Source of the DNA: Mesorhizobium loti
Lineage (GTDB): Bacteria; Pseudomonadota; Alphaproteobacteria; Rhizobiales; Rhizobiaceae
Assembly: GCF_003148495.1 (NCBI RefSeq)
Contig: NZ_QGGH01000017.1
Span: 44,416-108,415, forward strand
Direction of reading: 5' to 3'
DNA: 64,000 nt
Shown: positions 55,333 through 63,615 of the stretch, one piece after another
Layout: the number at the start of each line of letters is the position of its first letter
Numbering within the stretch: position 1 is the stretch's first letter
Made by a program: the position numbers and the translations under genes
Notes under the pieces: generated by a model
Seen by the model: only the letters and a program-made list of their open reading frames with translations
Told to the model about the DNA's origin: nothing
Databases searched by the model: none

Positions 55333-55752
55333 TTAGGCCGCGATGCCCGGCGGTGCGCGCGGCTGGTTGGTGCCCGCCCTCGGAGCCGAGGCCGCTCCGT
55401 ATCCCGAAACAGCCGCTCCCGGCAGGGTGCGCTCGACCCCGGGGAAGACAGCGTCGGGGACCGGCAGGGCGGGGTGGCCGCCGGCGAACTTGACCAAGGC
55501 CGGACGGACGGCGCGAACTTCCAGCGCTTGCACCTTACCGGTGACACGCAGCAGCGCCGCCACCTCGCCAGACCGCTCGACACCGATGCTGGCACCGCTC
55601 GGCGCACTATCCGCGAAGGCTGGCGCCGCCGGCCGGCCGAGGCATAGCATCGCCAGCAGCACCATGCCCATCAGGCATGAGCAGGCTGCCGTCAGCGGCG
55701 CTTCAAGCCATCTGGCTTGCCTGGCCGTGAAGGGGCGCGATCTCGAAAACAT
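55333..55752 (-). CDS. Hypothetical exported protein
   Basis: A 139-residue frame from 55752 with a long basic start then a hydrophobic segment (LTAACSCLMGMVLLAMLCLG) and a proline/alanine-rich tail. It could be a signal-anchored protein. I recognise no family and the codon use is typical of GC-rich shadow frames too, so it is doubtful. Confidence 0.35.
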   Translation of the reverse strand: MFSRSRPFTARQARWLEAPLTAACSCLMGMVLLAMLCLGRPAAPAFADSAPSGASIGVERSGEVAALLRVTGKVQALEVRAVRPALVKFAGGHPALPVPDAVFPGVERTLPGAAVSGYGAASAPRAGTNQPRAPPGIAA

Positions 55753-55952
55753 CACCCGCCCTACCGCACGATGGCCAGAAAGGAAAGTAAACCGGGCAAA
55801 ACCCGGCGAGACATTACCCCATGCAAGGCAAATATCCCGAATGCACGGCTGCATCAGGCAGTTCTTCCTTGAACCTTTTGCCCTCAAGTGCCAAATCTGG
55901 GGAGATTTTCACGTCGGCTCTCTTGCAGAGCCCTACCGACTACACGGACAAA

Positions 55953-56780
55953 ATGGTCACCTATCTCGACGCCGCCACGGCACCGCTCAGAAATACCGGC
56001 CAGATTCGCCTCTATGGCGAGGACGGCTTTGCCGGCATGCGCAAGGCATGCGATCTCACCGCGCGCTGTCTCGACGAACTGGTGCCGATGGTCGAGCCCG
56101 GCGTCACCACCGAAACCATCGACCGCTTTGTCTTCGAATTCGGCATGGACCACGGCGCGCTGCCGGCGACACTCAACTATCGCGGCTACACGAAATCGTC
56201 CTGCACCTCGATCAATCATGTCGTCTGCCATGGCATTCCCGACAACAAGCCGCTCAAGGATGGCGACATCGTCAACATTGACGTCACCTACATCCTCGAC
56301 GGCTGGCACGGCGATTCCTCGCGCATGTATCCGGTCGGCACGATCAAGCGCGCTGCCGAGCGCCTGCTCGAAGTCACGCATGAATGCCTTATGCGCGGCA
56401 TAGCGGCGGTCAGGCCCGGCGCCCGCACCGGCGCCATCGGCGCCGCCATCCAGACCTATGCCGAGGGTGAGCGTTGCTCGGTGGTGCGCGATTTCTGCGG
56501 CCACGGCGTCGGCCAGCTTTTCCATGACGCACCGAACATCCTGCACTATGGCAGTGCCAATGAGGGCGTCGAGATGCGGCCCGGCATGATCTTCACCATC
56601 GAGCCGATGATCAATCTCGGCCGACCGCACGTGAAGGTTTTGTCGGACGGCTGGACCGCGGTGACGCGCGACCGCTCGCTGTCGGCGCAGTACGAGCACA
56701 CGATCGGCGTGACCGACACCGGCTGCGAGATTTTCACCCTGTCGCCCAAAAAGCTCGACCGCCCCGGCCTGCCGGCTTAA
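55953..56780 (+). CDS. map: Type I methionine aminopeptidase
   Basis: A 275-residue enzyme that removes initiator methionine. Metal ligands are in NIDVTYILDGWHGDSSRM (two Asp), GHGVGQLFHDAP (His), FTIEPMIN (Glu) and QYEHTIGV (Glu). The ATG at 55953 is chosen where MVTYLDAATAPLRN begins; the longer frame upstream is leader. Full length. It converges with the histidine kinase gene. Confidence 0.95.
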   Translation: MVTYLDAATAPLRNTGQIRLYGEDGFAGMRKACDLTARCLDELVPMVEPGVTTETIDRFVFEFGMDHGALPATLNYRGYTKSSCTSINHVVCHGIPDNKPLKDGDIVNIDVTYILDGWHGDSSRMYPVGTIKRAAERLLEVTHECLMRGIAAVRPGARTGAIGAAIQTYAEGERCSVVRDFCGHGVGQLFHDAPNILHYGSANEGVEMRPGMIFTIEPMINLGRPHVKVLSDGWTAVTRDRSLSAQYEHTIGVTDTGCEIFTLSPKKLDRPGLPA

Positions 56781-56810
56781 AGCGCGTCGTCTTACCCGGC
56801 ACGAGGCCGT

Positions 56811-58136
56811 CTAAGACGGTTGGGCACTTGGACCATTCGGCAGGTCGATGGTGACGACCAGTCCGTTGGGTTGATTGTCCTGCAATTCGATCCTGCCGCC
56901 GTGTCCCTGGACGATGTCGGCAACGATCGAAAGACCCAGGCCAAAGCCATGCTTCGATGCAATGCCGCGCGACGCATCTTCTTTGAAGAACGGTTCGAAA
57001 ACACGAGCGCGCGCCGTCATCGGAATGCCCGGCCCGTCATCGCCAACCGTGATGCGTGCCACCGTGTCGGTCGCCGTCAATGCGACCGTGACAGTGCCAG
57101 CGAATTTGACCCCGTTGTCGCAGAGATTGGCGATCGCCCGCGCCAGTGCATTGGGCTTGCACCAGCCCAGAAGCCGATCCGGTCCGGAATATGAGACCGG
57201 AAACCCGACATCGGAGAAATCAGCACAGACGGTTTGCAGAACGCTGGCAATGTCGGCGCGCTGCAGCTTCTCCGTCGAAACGTCGTTGCGCAGATAGGTC
57301 AGGGTCTCGTCGATCAGGACTTCGATGTGCTGGACATCGGAGAGGATCGCGGTTCGAACGGGGCCATCATCCATGCGCTCGGCGCGAAGCCGCAGCCGCG
57401 TCAAAGGCGTGCGCAGATCATGACTGACGCTGCGCAACATGCGCGTGCGGTTTTCTATCATCGTTCGGATACGCGTTCTCATCCTGTTCAGGGCGCGCGC
57501 CAGCCCAACCATCTCAATGGAGCCGCGTTCGACGAAAAGCTGGTCGCTGTTCTCAATCTCGGTCGAACCGACTGCCGCCGAGATGCGCTTCAGCGGGTCC
57601 GTTACGGCCCATACCGCAAACAGCCAAATCAGGACGGGCAAGGCGACGAACGCCATGAACCTGTAGAACGAGGCACGCACGAGGCCAGATGTCAGCCAGG
57701 AATCGGGCATACCGAAATGAGCAAGGACGTCATGCTGGTCGAGGTCGATCACAAACGCGTATCGGCCGCCGATCCTTATCCAGCGCCCATCAACCGCCCC
57801 CCTGTCGATGCGGAAAAGCCATTCGATACTTCGCCACTGCAGATAGGAATAGGGAATGCTGCGGATCTGTTCCTTGGGCAGCACCTTGAGATCAAAACCA
57901 GCTCGCGCAGCTGTCGCCAGAATTGCGCCACGCGCTTCCGCTGGCGTTTCGCGCAACAAGGCAGCAAAAACGGCCGCTCGCCTGGCGCTATCTTCCACAG
58001 CGGGAAGGTCGACGTTCTCTATGAAACTCTCGACGACCGATCCGACGGACATGATCACAATCACCGCGATGAAAATGATTGCCGCAAACTGCCCGCGCAC
58101 GGACTGGGGCAGAAAACGGCGAACGAAACCCCTCAT
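56811..58136 (-). CDS. Sensor histidine kinase (EnvZ-like)
   Basis: A 441-residue two-component kinase. Membrane helices at about 18-37 and 158-178 flank a periplasmic sensor of about 120 residues with no known ligand pattern; a HAMP domain follows. H239 in SVSHDLRTPLTRLRLRAE is the phospho-acceptor. The ATPase core has LCDNGVKFAG (N box), GDDGPGIP (G1) and GFGLGLSIV (G2). It starts four bases before the end of the response regulator, so the two are translationally coupled. Confidence 0.93.
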   Translation of the reverse strand: MRGFVRRFLPQSVRGQFAAIIFIAVIVIMSVGSVVESFIENVDLPAVEDSARRAAVFAALLRETPAEARGAILATAARAGFDLKVLPKEQIRSIPYSYLQWRSIEWLFRIDRGAVDGRWIRIGGRYAFVIDLDQHDVLAHFGMPDSWLTSGLVRASFYRFMAFVALPVLIWLFAVWAVTDPLKRISAAVGSTEIENSDQLFVERGSIEMVGLARALNRMRTRIRTMIENRTRMLRSVSHDLRTPLTRLRLRAERMDDGPVRTAILSDVQHIEVLIDETLTYLRNDVSTEKLQRADIASVLQTVCADFSDVGFPVSYSGPDRLLGWCKPNALARAIANLCDNGVKFAGTVTVALTATDTVARITVGDDGPGIPMTARARVFEPFFKEDASRGIASKHGFGLGLSIVADIVQGHGGRIELQDNQPNGLVVTIDLPNGPSAQPS

Positions 58137-58918
58137 GCTTCTTCCACCGTTGCGGTGAAGATGTAGCCACCCAACCGAACAGTCCTGAGAAGCACCGGAT
58201 CGCGCGCGTCCTTTTCGATCTTCTGGCGGATCCGGCTGACATGCACATCGACGCTTCGTTCGATCGGTCCGGCGAGCCCGGCGTGGGTCACGCTGAGCAG
58301 TTCTTCGCGCGAGAGAACCCGGCCCGCATTGCGGCAGAACGCAAGCAGCAGGTCGAATTCATGCGTCGTCGTCGCAACCCGCGCATTGCTCGGATCATGC
58401 AATTGCCGGCGGATCGGATCGAGGCTCCAGCCGTTGAAGCGAAGCACCTTCGACCGGTCCCGCTCGTCGGGAGCATAGGTCGTGCGGCGCAGCAGCGCCC
58501 GTATCCTGGCCGTCAGTTCGCGCGCGCTGAATGGTTTCGTCACATAATCGTCCGCGCCGATTTCCAGTCCGAAGATACGGTCGATTTCTTCGCCAAGCGC
58601 GGTCAGCATCAGGATCGGAATGTTCGTTCCCGCACGAAGACGGCGGCAGATGTTGAGACCGTTCTCACCCGGCAGCATGACATCGAGCACGATGAGATCG
58701 AATTTGTGATTGCGAAGCGCGGCATTCATCTGGACGCCGCTCTCAGCAATTTCCACGATCATGCCATTATCGGTGAGCGTCTCACCCAGCATGCGCGCGA
58801 TCTCGATATCGTCTTCGACAATGAGGATACGCGAATCCTGCCTTGCCGATTTGAACTTGGCGTTCAAATCGCTCCGGCTCGCGTTTGCCGCAGCCTGCAT
58901 CGTTACCTGTGTGGGCAT
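58133..58918 (-). CDS. OmpR-family response regulator
   Basis: A 261-residue regulator. The receiver domain has D79 in LIVLDVMLPG as the phosphorylated aspartate, T and K in MLTALG and YVTKPFSAREL, and an extended N-terminus of about 28 residues. The C-terminal winged helix (about 165-260) carries RTVRLGGYIFT. Its ATG overlaps the stop of the mipA-like gene (ATGxTAA-type overlap), so mipA, regulator and kinase are one operon. Confidence 0.93.
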   Translation of the reverse strand: MPTQVTMQAAANASRSDLNAKFKSARQDSRILIVEDDIEIARMLGETLTDNGMIVEIAESGVQMNAALRNHKFDLIVLDVMLPGENGLNICRRLRAGTNIPILMLTALGEEIDRIFGLEIGADDYVTKPFSARELTARIRALLRRTTYAPDERDRSKVLRFNGWSLDPIRRQLHDPSNARVATTTHEFDLLLAFCRNAGRVLSREELLSVTHAGLAGPIERSVDVHVSRIRQKIEKDARDPVLLRTVRLGGYIFTATVEEA

Positions 58919-59775
58919 TAAAACCTGTATCCGACAAGAAGCATCCCGGAAGGCTGGATCTTGTCGACGACAATAGGGCTGTCGGCGGCGTCACCCACAA
59001 GAATGCCGACCCCCGCCTGGCCACGCACCATCCAGTTCTCGTTGAGCATATATGTGGCGGAGACGGAAAAATCGGCGCGCTTCAACCCGGCGCCGGCATC
59101 ATAGCGCGCCAGCCCCGAACGAGCCGACTGTTCCGGCGTGACGCCAAAATAGGCCTGCATGTGATTTTCGTCGGCGAAGACAACGGATGCGCTGGCGCCG
59201 ATCATCAACGATTGCGACAGAGGCTGGGTCACCTCGATCCCGATCGTGCCCAACAGGCCATCGCTGCCGCCGATGGTCTTGTCCAGTTGTGCGAAGATTT
59301 CAGCCGGGCCGAACTTCACCGCGGCCTTCGCGCCGACTGTCGCGCCCATGTCGACATCGCCCAAGCCGCGCAGGTGATCGGAGTCGTCTTCCTTGCGACC
59401 CATCTCATAGCCAAGCCGCGCACTCAATGCGAACGGCCCTTGGTCATAGACGGCGATGTTGGCACCTGTCGGATCGATCGTCACCGTGTCGCGGAATGTG
59501 GCCGTGACGAAAGGCACCGGCATGATCTTGAACTCGTCGCTGCCCTCGTATTTGGGGACGATGATGGCGCCACCGCCAAGCACGACGTGCCAGTCGGCCA
59601 GTTTTTGTTCGATGCGCCCGAAACGGGAAGGTTCGGGCGGCGGGGTGAAATCGTCGGCATCGACTGCAATGGCGTCGGCCGCCAGCACGATCCCCGAATG
59701 CGTTGAAAACAGGATTGCCATCGCCGCAAGAGAGGCCCGGCCAGTGAACATTCCAGAATCGATCTTGGCGAACAT
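58918..59775 (-). CDS. MipA/OmpV-family outer-membrane protein
   Basis: A 285-residue protein with a signal peptide (ending about residue 32) and a beta-barrel-like mature part: AIIVPKYEGSDEFKIMPVPFVTATFRD near residue 70 and NENWMVRGQAGVG plus GMLLVGYRF at the C-terminus, ending in F as outer-membrane barrels do. MipA/OmpV members bind murein synthesis enzymes or serve as envelope channels. The gene precedes an OmpR-type regulator and kinase, so it is the likely target or feedback partner of that system. Confidence 0.88.
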   Translation of the reverse strand: MFAKIDSGMFTGRASLAAMAILFSTHSGIVLAADAIAVDADDFTPPPEPSRFGRIEQKLADWHVVLGGGAIIVPKYEGSDEFKIMPVPFVTATFRDTVTIDPTGANIAVYDQGPFALSARLGYEMGRKEDDSDHLRGLGDVDMGATVGAKAAVKFGPAEIFAQLDKTIGGSDGLLGTIGIEVTQPLSQSLMIGASASVVFADENHMQAYFGVTPEQSARSGLARYDAGAGLKRADFSVSATYMLNENWMVRGQAGVGILVGDAADSPIVVDKIQPSGMLLVGYRF

Positions 59776-59968
59776 GCGTGCTCCAGAACAGCGAGGCGGT
59801 GAGCCCCTGATGCTCTGACTATTTCAGGTGAAAGTGGCTGCATGCGTGAAGTGATGTTAAGTTTTGTTGCGCAATCTTGGTCTCATCTTGGCGCCTGCAC
59901 GAGAGAAGCCGGAAGTTGATGGCAAAAGCTGGCATGCCCCCCGCGCCGGTCATCTCACGCTCGCAGAA

Positions 59969-60002
59969 CAGAACGGTTTTCAATCCAGTCCAGAACGGTT
60001 TT
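59969..60002. repeat. Direct repeat upstream of radC
   Basis: CAGAACGGTTTT occurs at 59969-59980 and at 59991-60002, 22 bases apart (two helical turns), 31 bases before the radC start. It could be a paired binding site. Confidence 0.5.
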
Positions 60003-60033
60003 AATGTTCGCATCGGAGGAGTGTGGGCGGCAT

Positions 60034-60690
60034 ATGGGGAACATCAGCGACGACGACGAGCGGAGTTTCTTCGCCGAAGTGCCGATGCGGCCAGCGGCGA
60101 AAGCCAAGGCGGCAGACGAAAAGCCGCATTATCTCGGCCATCGTGACCGCTTGCGCGAGCGCTTTGCCTCGGCAGGTCCGGACGCCCTGCCCGATTACGA
60201 ACTGCTGGAACTTCTGCTCTTTCGCCTGATCCCTCGCGCCGACACCAAGCCGGTGGCCAAGGCGCTGCTGGCGCGCTTCGGCACGCTGGCCGAAGTGCTT
60301 GGCGCGCCTCTTGGCCTGCTGCAGGAGGTCAAGGGCATCGGCCCGGCGGTGGCACTCGACCTGAAAATTGTCGCCGCGACGGCGCAGCGCATGGCACGCG
60401 GCGAGGTCCACGGCCGCGAGATCCTCTCGTCCTGGCAGCAGCTTCTCGACTATTGCCGTTCAGCCATGGCCTTCGAGGCGCGCGAGCAGTTTCGCATCCT
60501 GTTCCTCGACAAGAAGAATGCGCTGATTGCCGACGAGGTGCAGCAGACAGGCACTGTCGACCACACGCCCGTCTACCCGCGGGAAGTGATCAAGCGCGCG
60601 CTCGAACTCTCGGCGACCGCCATTATCCTGGTCCACAATCATCCCACTCACCTCTTTTCAATCACGCACGATCACTCTTTAGCACATTGA
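60034..60690 (+). pseudogene. radC: radC truncated within its JAMM motif
   Basis: A 218-residue RadC-like protein. Intact parts: the helix-hairpin-helix GIGPAVA (101-107) and the start of the RadC (JAMM-like) domain with E168 in ADEVQQTG and HNHP at 201-204. The normal continuation S-G-D-P-x-P-S-x-x-D, which supplies the metal-binding aspartate, is missing. After HNHP the protein reads THLFSITHDHSLAH and stops. The DNA diverges near 60646-60649 and an integrase gene follows 150 bp on. The metal site should be incomplete. The true 3' part may lie at the other end of the insert, outside this window. Confidence 0.88.
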
Positions 60691-60837
60691 TATATATTGT
60701 TTTTTCGACTTGTCGCAGAGTCGGATATCGTGGCATATTGGGGTCGGTTTTAGGGGGATCGAAGCCCGTCTTGAGCCCAACCACAGACCCCTATTACCCG
60801 TCAGCCGATCCCACTCGAAAGCCTACGGGAGACCCCA

Positions 60838-62091
60838 GTGCCAAGCCTTACCGATGGAGAGATTCGCCGCGCTTTGAAGCAGGTCGAGGAGACCAGAAAG
60901 CAGCAGAACCTTGTCGATGGCGAGGGCCACGGAACAGGCCGCCTCGTTCTCGTGATAAAGCCAATGCCAACCCGGGTAACGGCGGACTGGATGGCCCAGC
61001 AATGGCGAGACCAAAAGCGTCTGAAGAAAAAGCTCGGCTCGTATCCGTCAATGGGCCTCAGCCAAGCCCGCGAGATTTTCAAACGCGACTTCGCCGACAT
61101 GATCCAGAAGGGACGGAGCATCAAGATTGCGGGCGACACGCGACCCGGCACGGTCGCCGATCTGTTTGAGGCTTACGTCGCGTCGCTCAAGGCAGATGGA
61201 AAACCGTCCTGGAAGGAGGCCGAAAAGGGATTGAACAAGATCGCCGATTCGCTCGGTCGCAACCGCCCTGCCCGCGACGTCGAGCCTGATGAGATCAGGG
61301 ACATCATTCGCCCGATCTATCAGCGAGGCAAACGGTCCATGGCCGATCATGTTCGCAGCTATATTCGATCCGCCTACAGTTGGGGGCTGAAATCCGAGCA
61401 CGACTACCGCTCGACCTCGGTCCGTCGCTTTCGTCTCATCTACAATCCGGCTGCTGGTATTCCGACCGAACCAAAGAAGGTTGGAACGCGTTGGTTGGAC
61501 GAGGAGGAATTTATCCGTCTCTATCGCTGGCTCGAATCTCCCGATGCACCGGTCCACCCTCCTTATACGCGTGCCGTAAGAATTCTTATGCTGACCGGCC
61601 AGCGCGTCGAGGAGATCGCTAGGCTACACGTCGACCAATGGGATGCGGCTGAGCGCATTATCGATTGGTCCAAAACTAAGAATGGAAAGCCTCACGCCAT
61701 CCCCGTGCCCAAGATCGCAGCCGAGCTTATCGGGTCGATCAAGCCGAATGATTTTGGCTGGTTTTTTCCATCCGCAACCGACCCGTCCAAGCCGGTCAGC
61801 CATGGCACGCTCTATTCGTTCATGTGGCGCCAACGCGATCGCGAGGTTATCCCCGTCGTGACAAATCGCGATCTCCGGCGCACCTGGAAGACGCTTGCTG
61901 GAAAGGCAGGGCTCTCGAAAGAGATCCGAGACCGATTGCAGAACCACACTCTCCAGGACGTCAGTTCCAAGAGCTACGATCGCTGGAATTATATGCCGGA
62001 AAAGCGTGCTGCCATGGCGCGGTGGGACAACTTTGTCCGCGAGATCCTGATGAAGAAGAAGCGTAAAGCGGCACTCGAGGAAGCTGCATGA
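60838..62091 (+). CDS. P4-type tyrosine recombinase (integrase)
   Basis: A 417-residue phage-type integrase. The N-terminal arm-binding domain (about 1-95) contains KKKLGSYPSMGLSQAREI, typical of DUF4102-type integrases. The catalytic residues are R256 in MLTGQRVEEIARL, K281/K284 in KTKNGKPHAIP, R347 in NRDLRRTWKTL, H370 in LQNHTL and Y380 in KSYDRWNYM. The usual His of the H-x-x-R box is R344. It uses a GTG start at 60838 with CGGGAGA upstream. It lies between the radC break and a tRNA-Arg(ACG) 3' fragment that begins 40 bases past the stop, which points to integration at a tRNA-Arg gene. Confidence 0.92.
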   Translation: MPSLTDGEIRRALKQVEETRKQQNLVDGEGHGTGRLVLVIKPMPTRVTADWMAQQWRDQKRLKKKLGSYPSMGLSQAREIFKRDFADMIQKGRSIKIAGDTRPGTVADLFEAYVASLKADGKPSWKEAEKGLNKIADSLGRNRPARDVEPDEIRDIIRPIYQRGKRSMADHVRSYIRSAYSWGLKSEHDYRSTSVRRFRLIYNPAAGIPTEPKKVGTRWLDEEEFIRLYRWLESPDAPVHPPYTRAVRILMLTGQRVEEIARLHVDQWDAAERIIDWSKTKNGKPHAIPVPKIAAELIGSIKPNDFGWFFPSATDPSKPVSHGTLYSFMWRQRDREVIPVVTNRDLRRTWKTLAGKAGLSKEIRDRLQNHTLQDVSSKSYDRWNYMPEKRAAMARWDNFVREILMKKKRKAALEEAA

Positions 62092-62130
62092 CCATCTGTA
62101 TCGCCGCAGGGGTAGAGCTTCCCTGGGGAA

Positions 62131-62179
62131 CAGACTACGGATCTGGGGGTCAGGAGTTCGAATCTCTTCGGGCGCACCA
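62131..62179 (+). other. tRNA-Arg (ACG) 3' fragment, probable att site
   Basis: From the anticodon arm (CAGA-CTACGGA-TCTG) through variable loop, T arm (AGTTCGAATC) to GGGCGCACCA, this is the 3' part of a tRNA-Arg with anticodon ACG. The acceptor 5' strand GCGCCCG and D arm are absent upstream. A 3' tRNA fragment next to an integrase is the usual outcome of tRNA-targeted integration. Confidence 0.85.
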
Positions 62180-62406
62180 TTCCATCCAATTGATTTCCCT
62201 GCGCTTTTTGACACATGAGGTGAGTCGGTACCGGCTTGATTTTTGGAATTCAGCCGGTTTTTCAGCCGGTTTTGGAAGAACGGGCATTCCTTCGATTGAT
62301 GTCGCAGCTTGGCGTATGCGCGGCTGGGAGGGGAAGAGAAGCATGCCATCGTGATTCCCTCGAGAGGCCGCGTTCGCATGCACCAACTACTCGCCAAGTC
62401 GCAACC

Positions 62407-62465
62407 GATAGAGCGTTGCCCTCCGAAGGCAGAGGTCACAGGTTCGAATCCTGTCGGGTGCGCCA
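62407..62465 (+). other. tRNA-Arg (CCG) 3' fragment, second att-like scar
   Basis: From GATAGAGCG (end of D arm) through anticodon loop CTCCGAA (anticodon CCG), GGTTCGAATC T arm and GGGTGCGCCA this is the 3' part of a different tRNA-Arg. GCACC at 62380-62384 could pair with GGTGC, but the intervening 22 bases do not form a normal D arm, so a functional gene is unlikely. Confidence 0.8.
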
Positions 62466-62544
62466 AGAAAATCAAGCACTTAAGTACCGTTTTTTCCGAT
62501 ATGCGGCTCGGTCCCACACAACCTTCCCACATAGTCGTCGCGCT

Positions 62545-62964
62545 TCACGGAATCGAGCTACATTTCCCTATGGTGATAGCAGGGGTATCTTGTGTGGAAT
62601 CGCCATCGATGAAGCCGAAGCCATAGGTTTCTTGGAACCGAAGAGTGGCCTCATTGAACACGAACCCGGAACCGAGCCCGCCGCAAAGGAGATGAATCGG
62701 GCCTCCTGGAGGCAGGTCGTTCGTGCACCGGTGCGTCGGATAGGCTTCACCAAGCTTGGTCACTGTATACGTGCTGCCGCTACTGTCGGCAGGCGCGATA
62801 GTGAAGCGCATGTCCGTGACAATGAAATTCGTCGACAACCATCCGGTGCCCGTGAACTTGAACCCTGTGGAGAGATCGGCGGCGCAGAAGAACTGACCGG
62901 CTTCCGCGGGGAGCGACTGGCTAAGGAGTGCAGCTAAAATAGCATGTCGGACGTGCAGGGGCAT
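62545..62964 (-). CDS. Hypothetical exported protein
   Basis: A 139-residue protein with a signal peptide (about 1-22, ending PAEAG). The mature part has four cysteines (FFCAADL, RCTNDL, LLCGGLG, GKCSSIP) and is rich in Gly, Thr and Phe. I recognise no family. Its base composition is less GC-rich than the core genes, consistent with a mobile region. Confidence 0.6.
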   Translation of the reverse strand: MPLHVRHAILAALLSQSLPAEAGQFFCAADLSTGFKFTGTGWLSTNFIVTDMRFTIAPADSSGSTYTVTKLGEAYPTHRCTNDLPPGGPIHLLCGGLGSGFVFNEATLRFQETYGFGFIDGDSTQDTPAITIGKCSSIP

Positions 62965-62976
62965 ATGTCGCCACTC

Positions 62977-63582
62977 TCAGAGGAAGCTGACCCAATGGCT
63001 TTCGGCGACGATCGAGATCGGCAACCCTTGGTCGCGCCAGCCGGCTGCCTTGACGATTTTGTCTCCGAACGACGAATGCTTCCACGATTCTGTGGCGTAG
63101 GCCCCTATCACCAAGAACTCTGTTTTCTGGCTGAGACCACCCGAAAAGCCGCCGCGATCGGCGATCGCCTGTTCGCAATATTTTCGCTGGCCAAAATTGA
63201 ATGTGCCTGTGAAGCAGTAAAGTCGCCCGGCGAACGTTAAGGTCGGGGCGGGATCGGAGAGTGGAAGCGAAGTCGGCTTGAGCACTTCTCCTAGTTCGAA
63301 ATCGCGATTAGAGAAGCTGTTTAGCGTATCCAAAAGTTGGGCGTGTTCATCTGAATCGAGCACTCCGTCCTCGAGGATTTCATTGACCCGCTGGTATAAG
63401 ATTCGGATGATTGGTTGAGCGCTGATCTCTGCATTCGCTGCCAGCCACTTTTGAAGAAACTCGACCTCGGTCTTGGTGATAGCCCCGTCCGCAGCCAGGC
63501 CGCGCGCAAGCCCTATGAGTTCATCGATCTGACGCGATGAAATCCGATCACCGCCGACACGATTGTAAAATTTCTCGTCCAT
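62977..63582 (-). CDS. BRCT-domain protein with N-terminal TerB-like helices
   Basis: A 201-residue protein. Residues 15-90 are helical with acidic turns (LAADGAITKTEVEFLQKWL, LEDGVLDSDEHAQLLDTL), TerB-like. Residues 115-201 form a BRCT domain, with GRLYCFTGTFNFG, IADRGGFSGGLSQKTEFLVIG and a closing W in ESHWVSFL. BRCT domains bind phosphopeptides or DNA ends; stand-alone versions occur in phages and islands. GGGGGAAG before the ATG at 63582 fixes the start. It may act in DNA repair or defence; unproven. Confidence 0.8.
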   Translation of the reverse strand: MDEKFYNRVGGDRISSRQIDELIGLARGLAADGAITKTEVEFLQKWLAANAEISAQPIIRILYQRVNEILEDGVLDSDEHAQLLDTLNSFSNRDFELGEVLKPTSLPLSDPAPTLTFAGRLYCFTGTFNFGQRKYCEQAIADRGGFSGGLSQKTEFLVIGAYATESWKHSSFGDKIVKAAGWRDQGLPISIVAESHWVSFL

Positions 63583-63615
63583 TTCTACTTCCCCCAAGCG
63601 ACCTTCGTCCGAGCG

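Larger units (their letters stand above)
62092..62544. other. Non-coding attachment-site region
   Basis: 453 bases without a credible gene. It holds the two tRNA-Arg fragments listed separately. Short open frames on both strands cross the fragments and look accidental. Between them is an inverted repeat-like stretch (CAGCCGGTTTTTCAGCCGGTTT at about 62252), a direct repeat of CAGCCGGTTTT. Confidence 0.6.
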
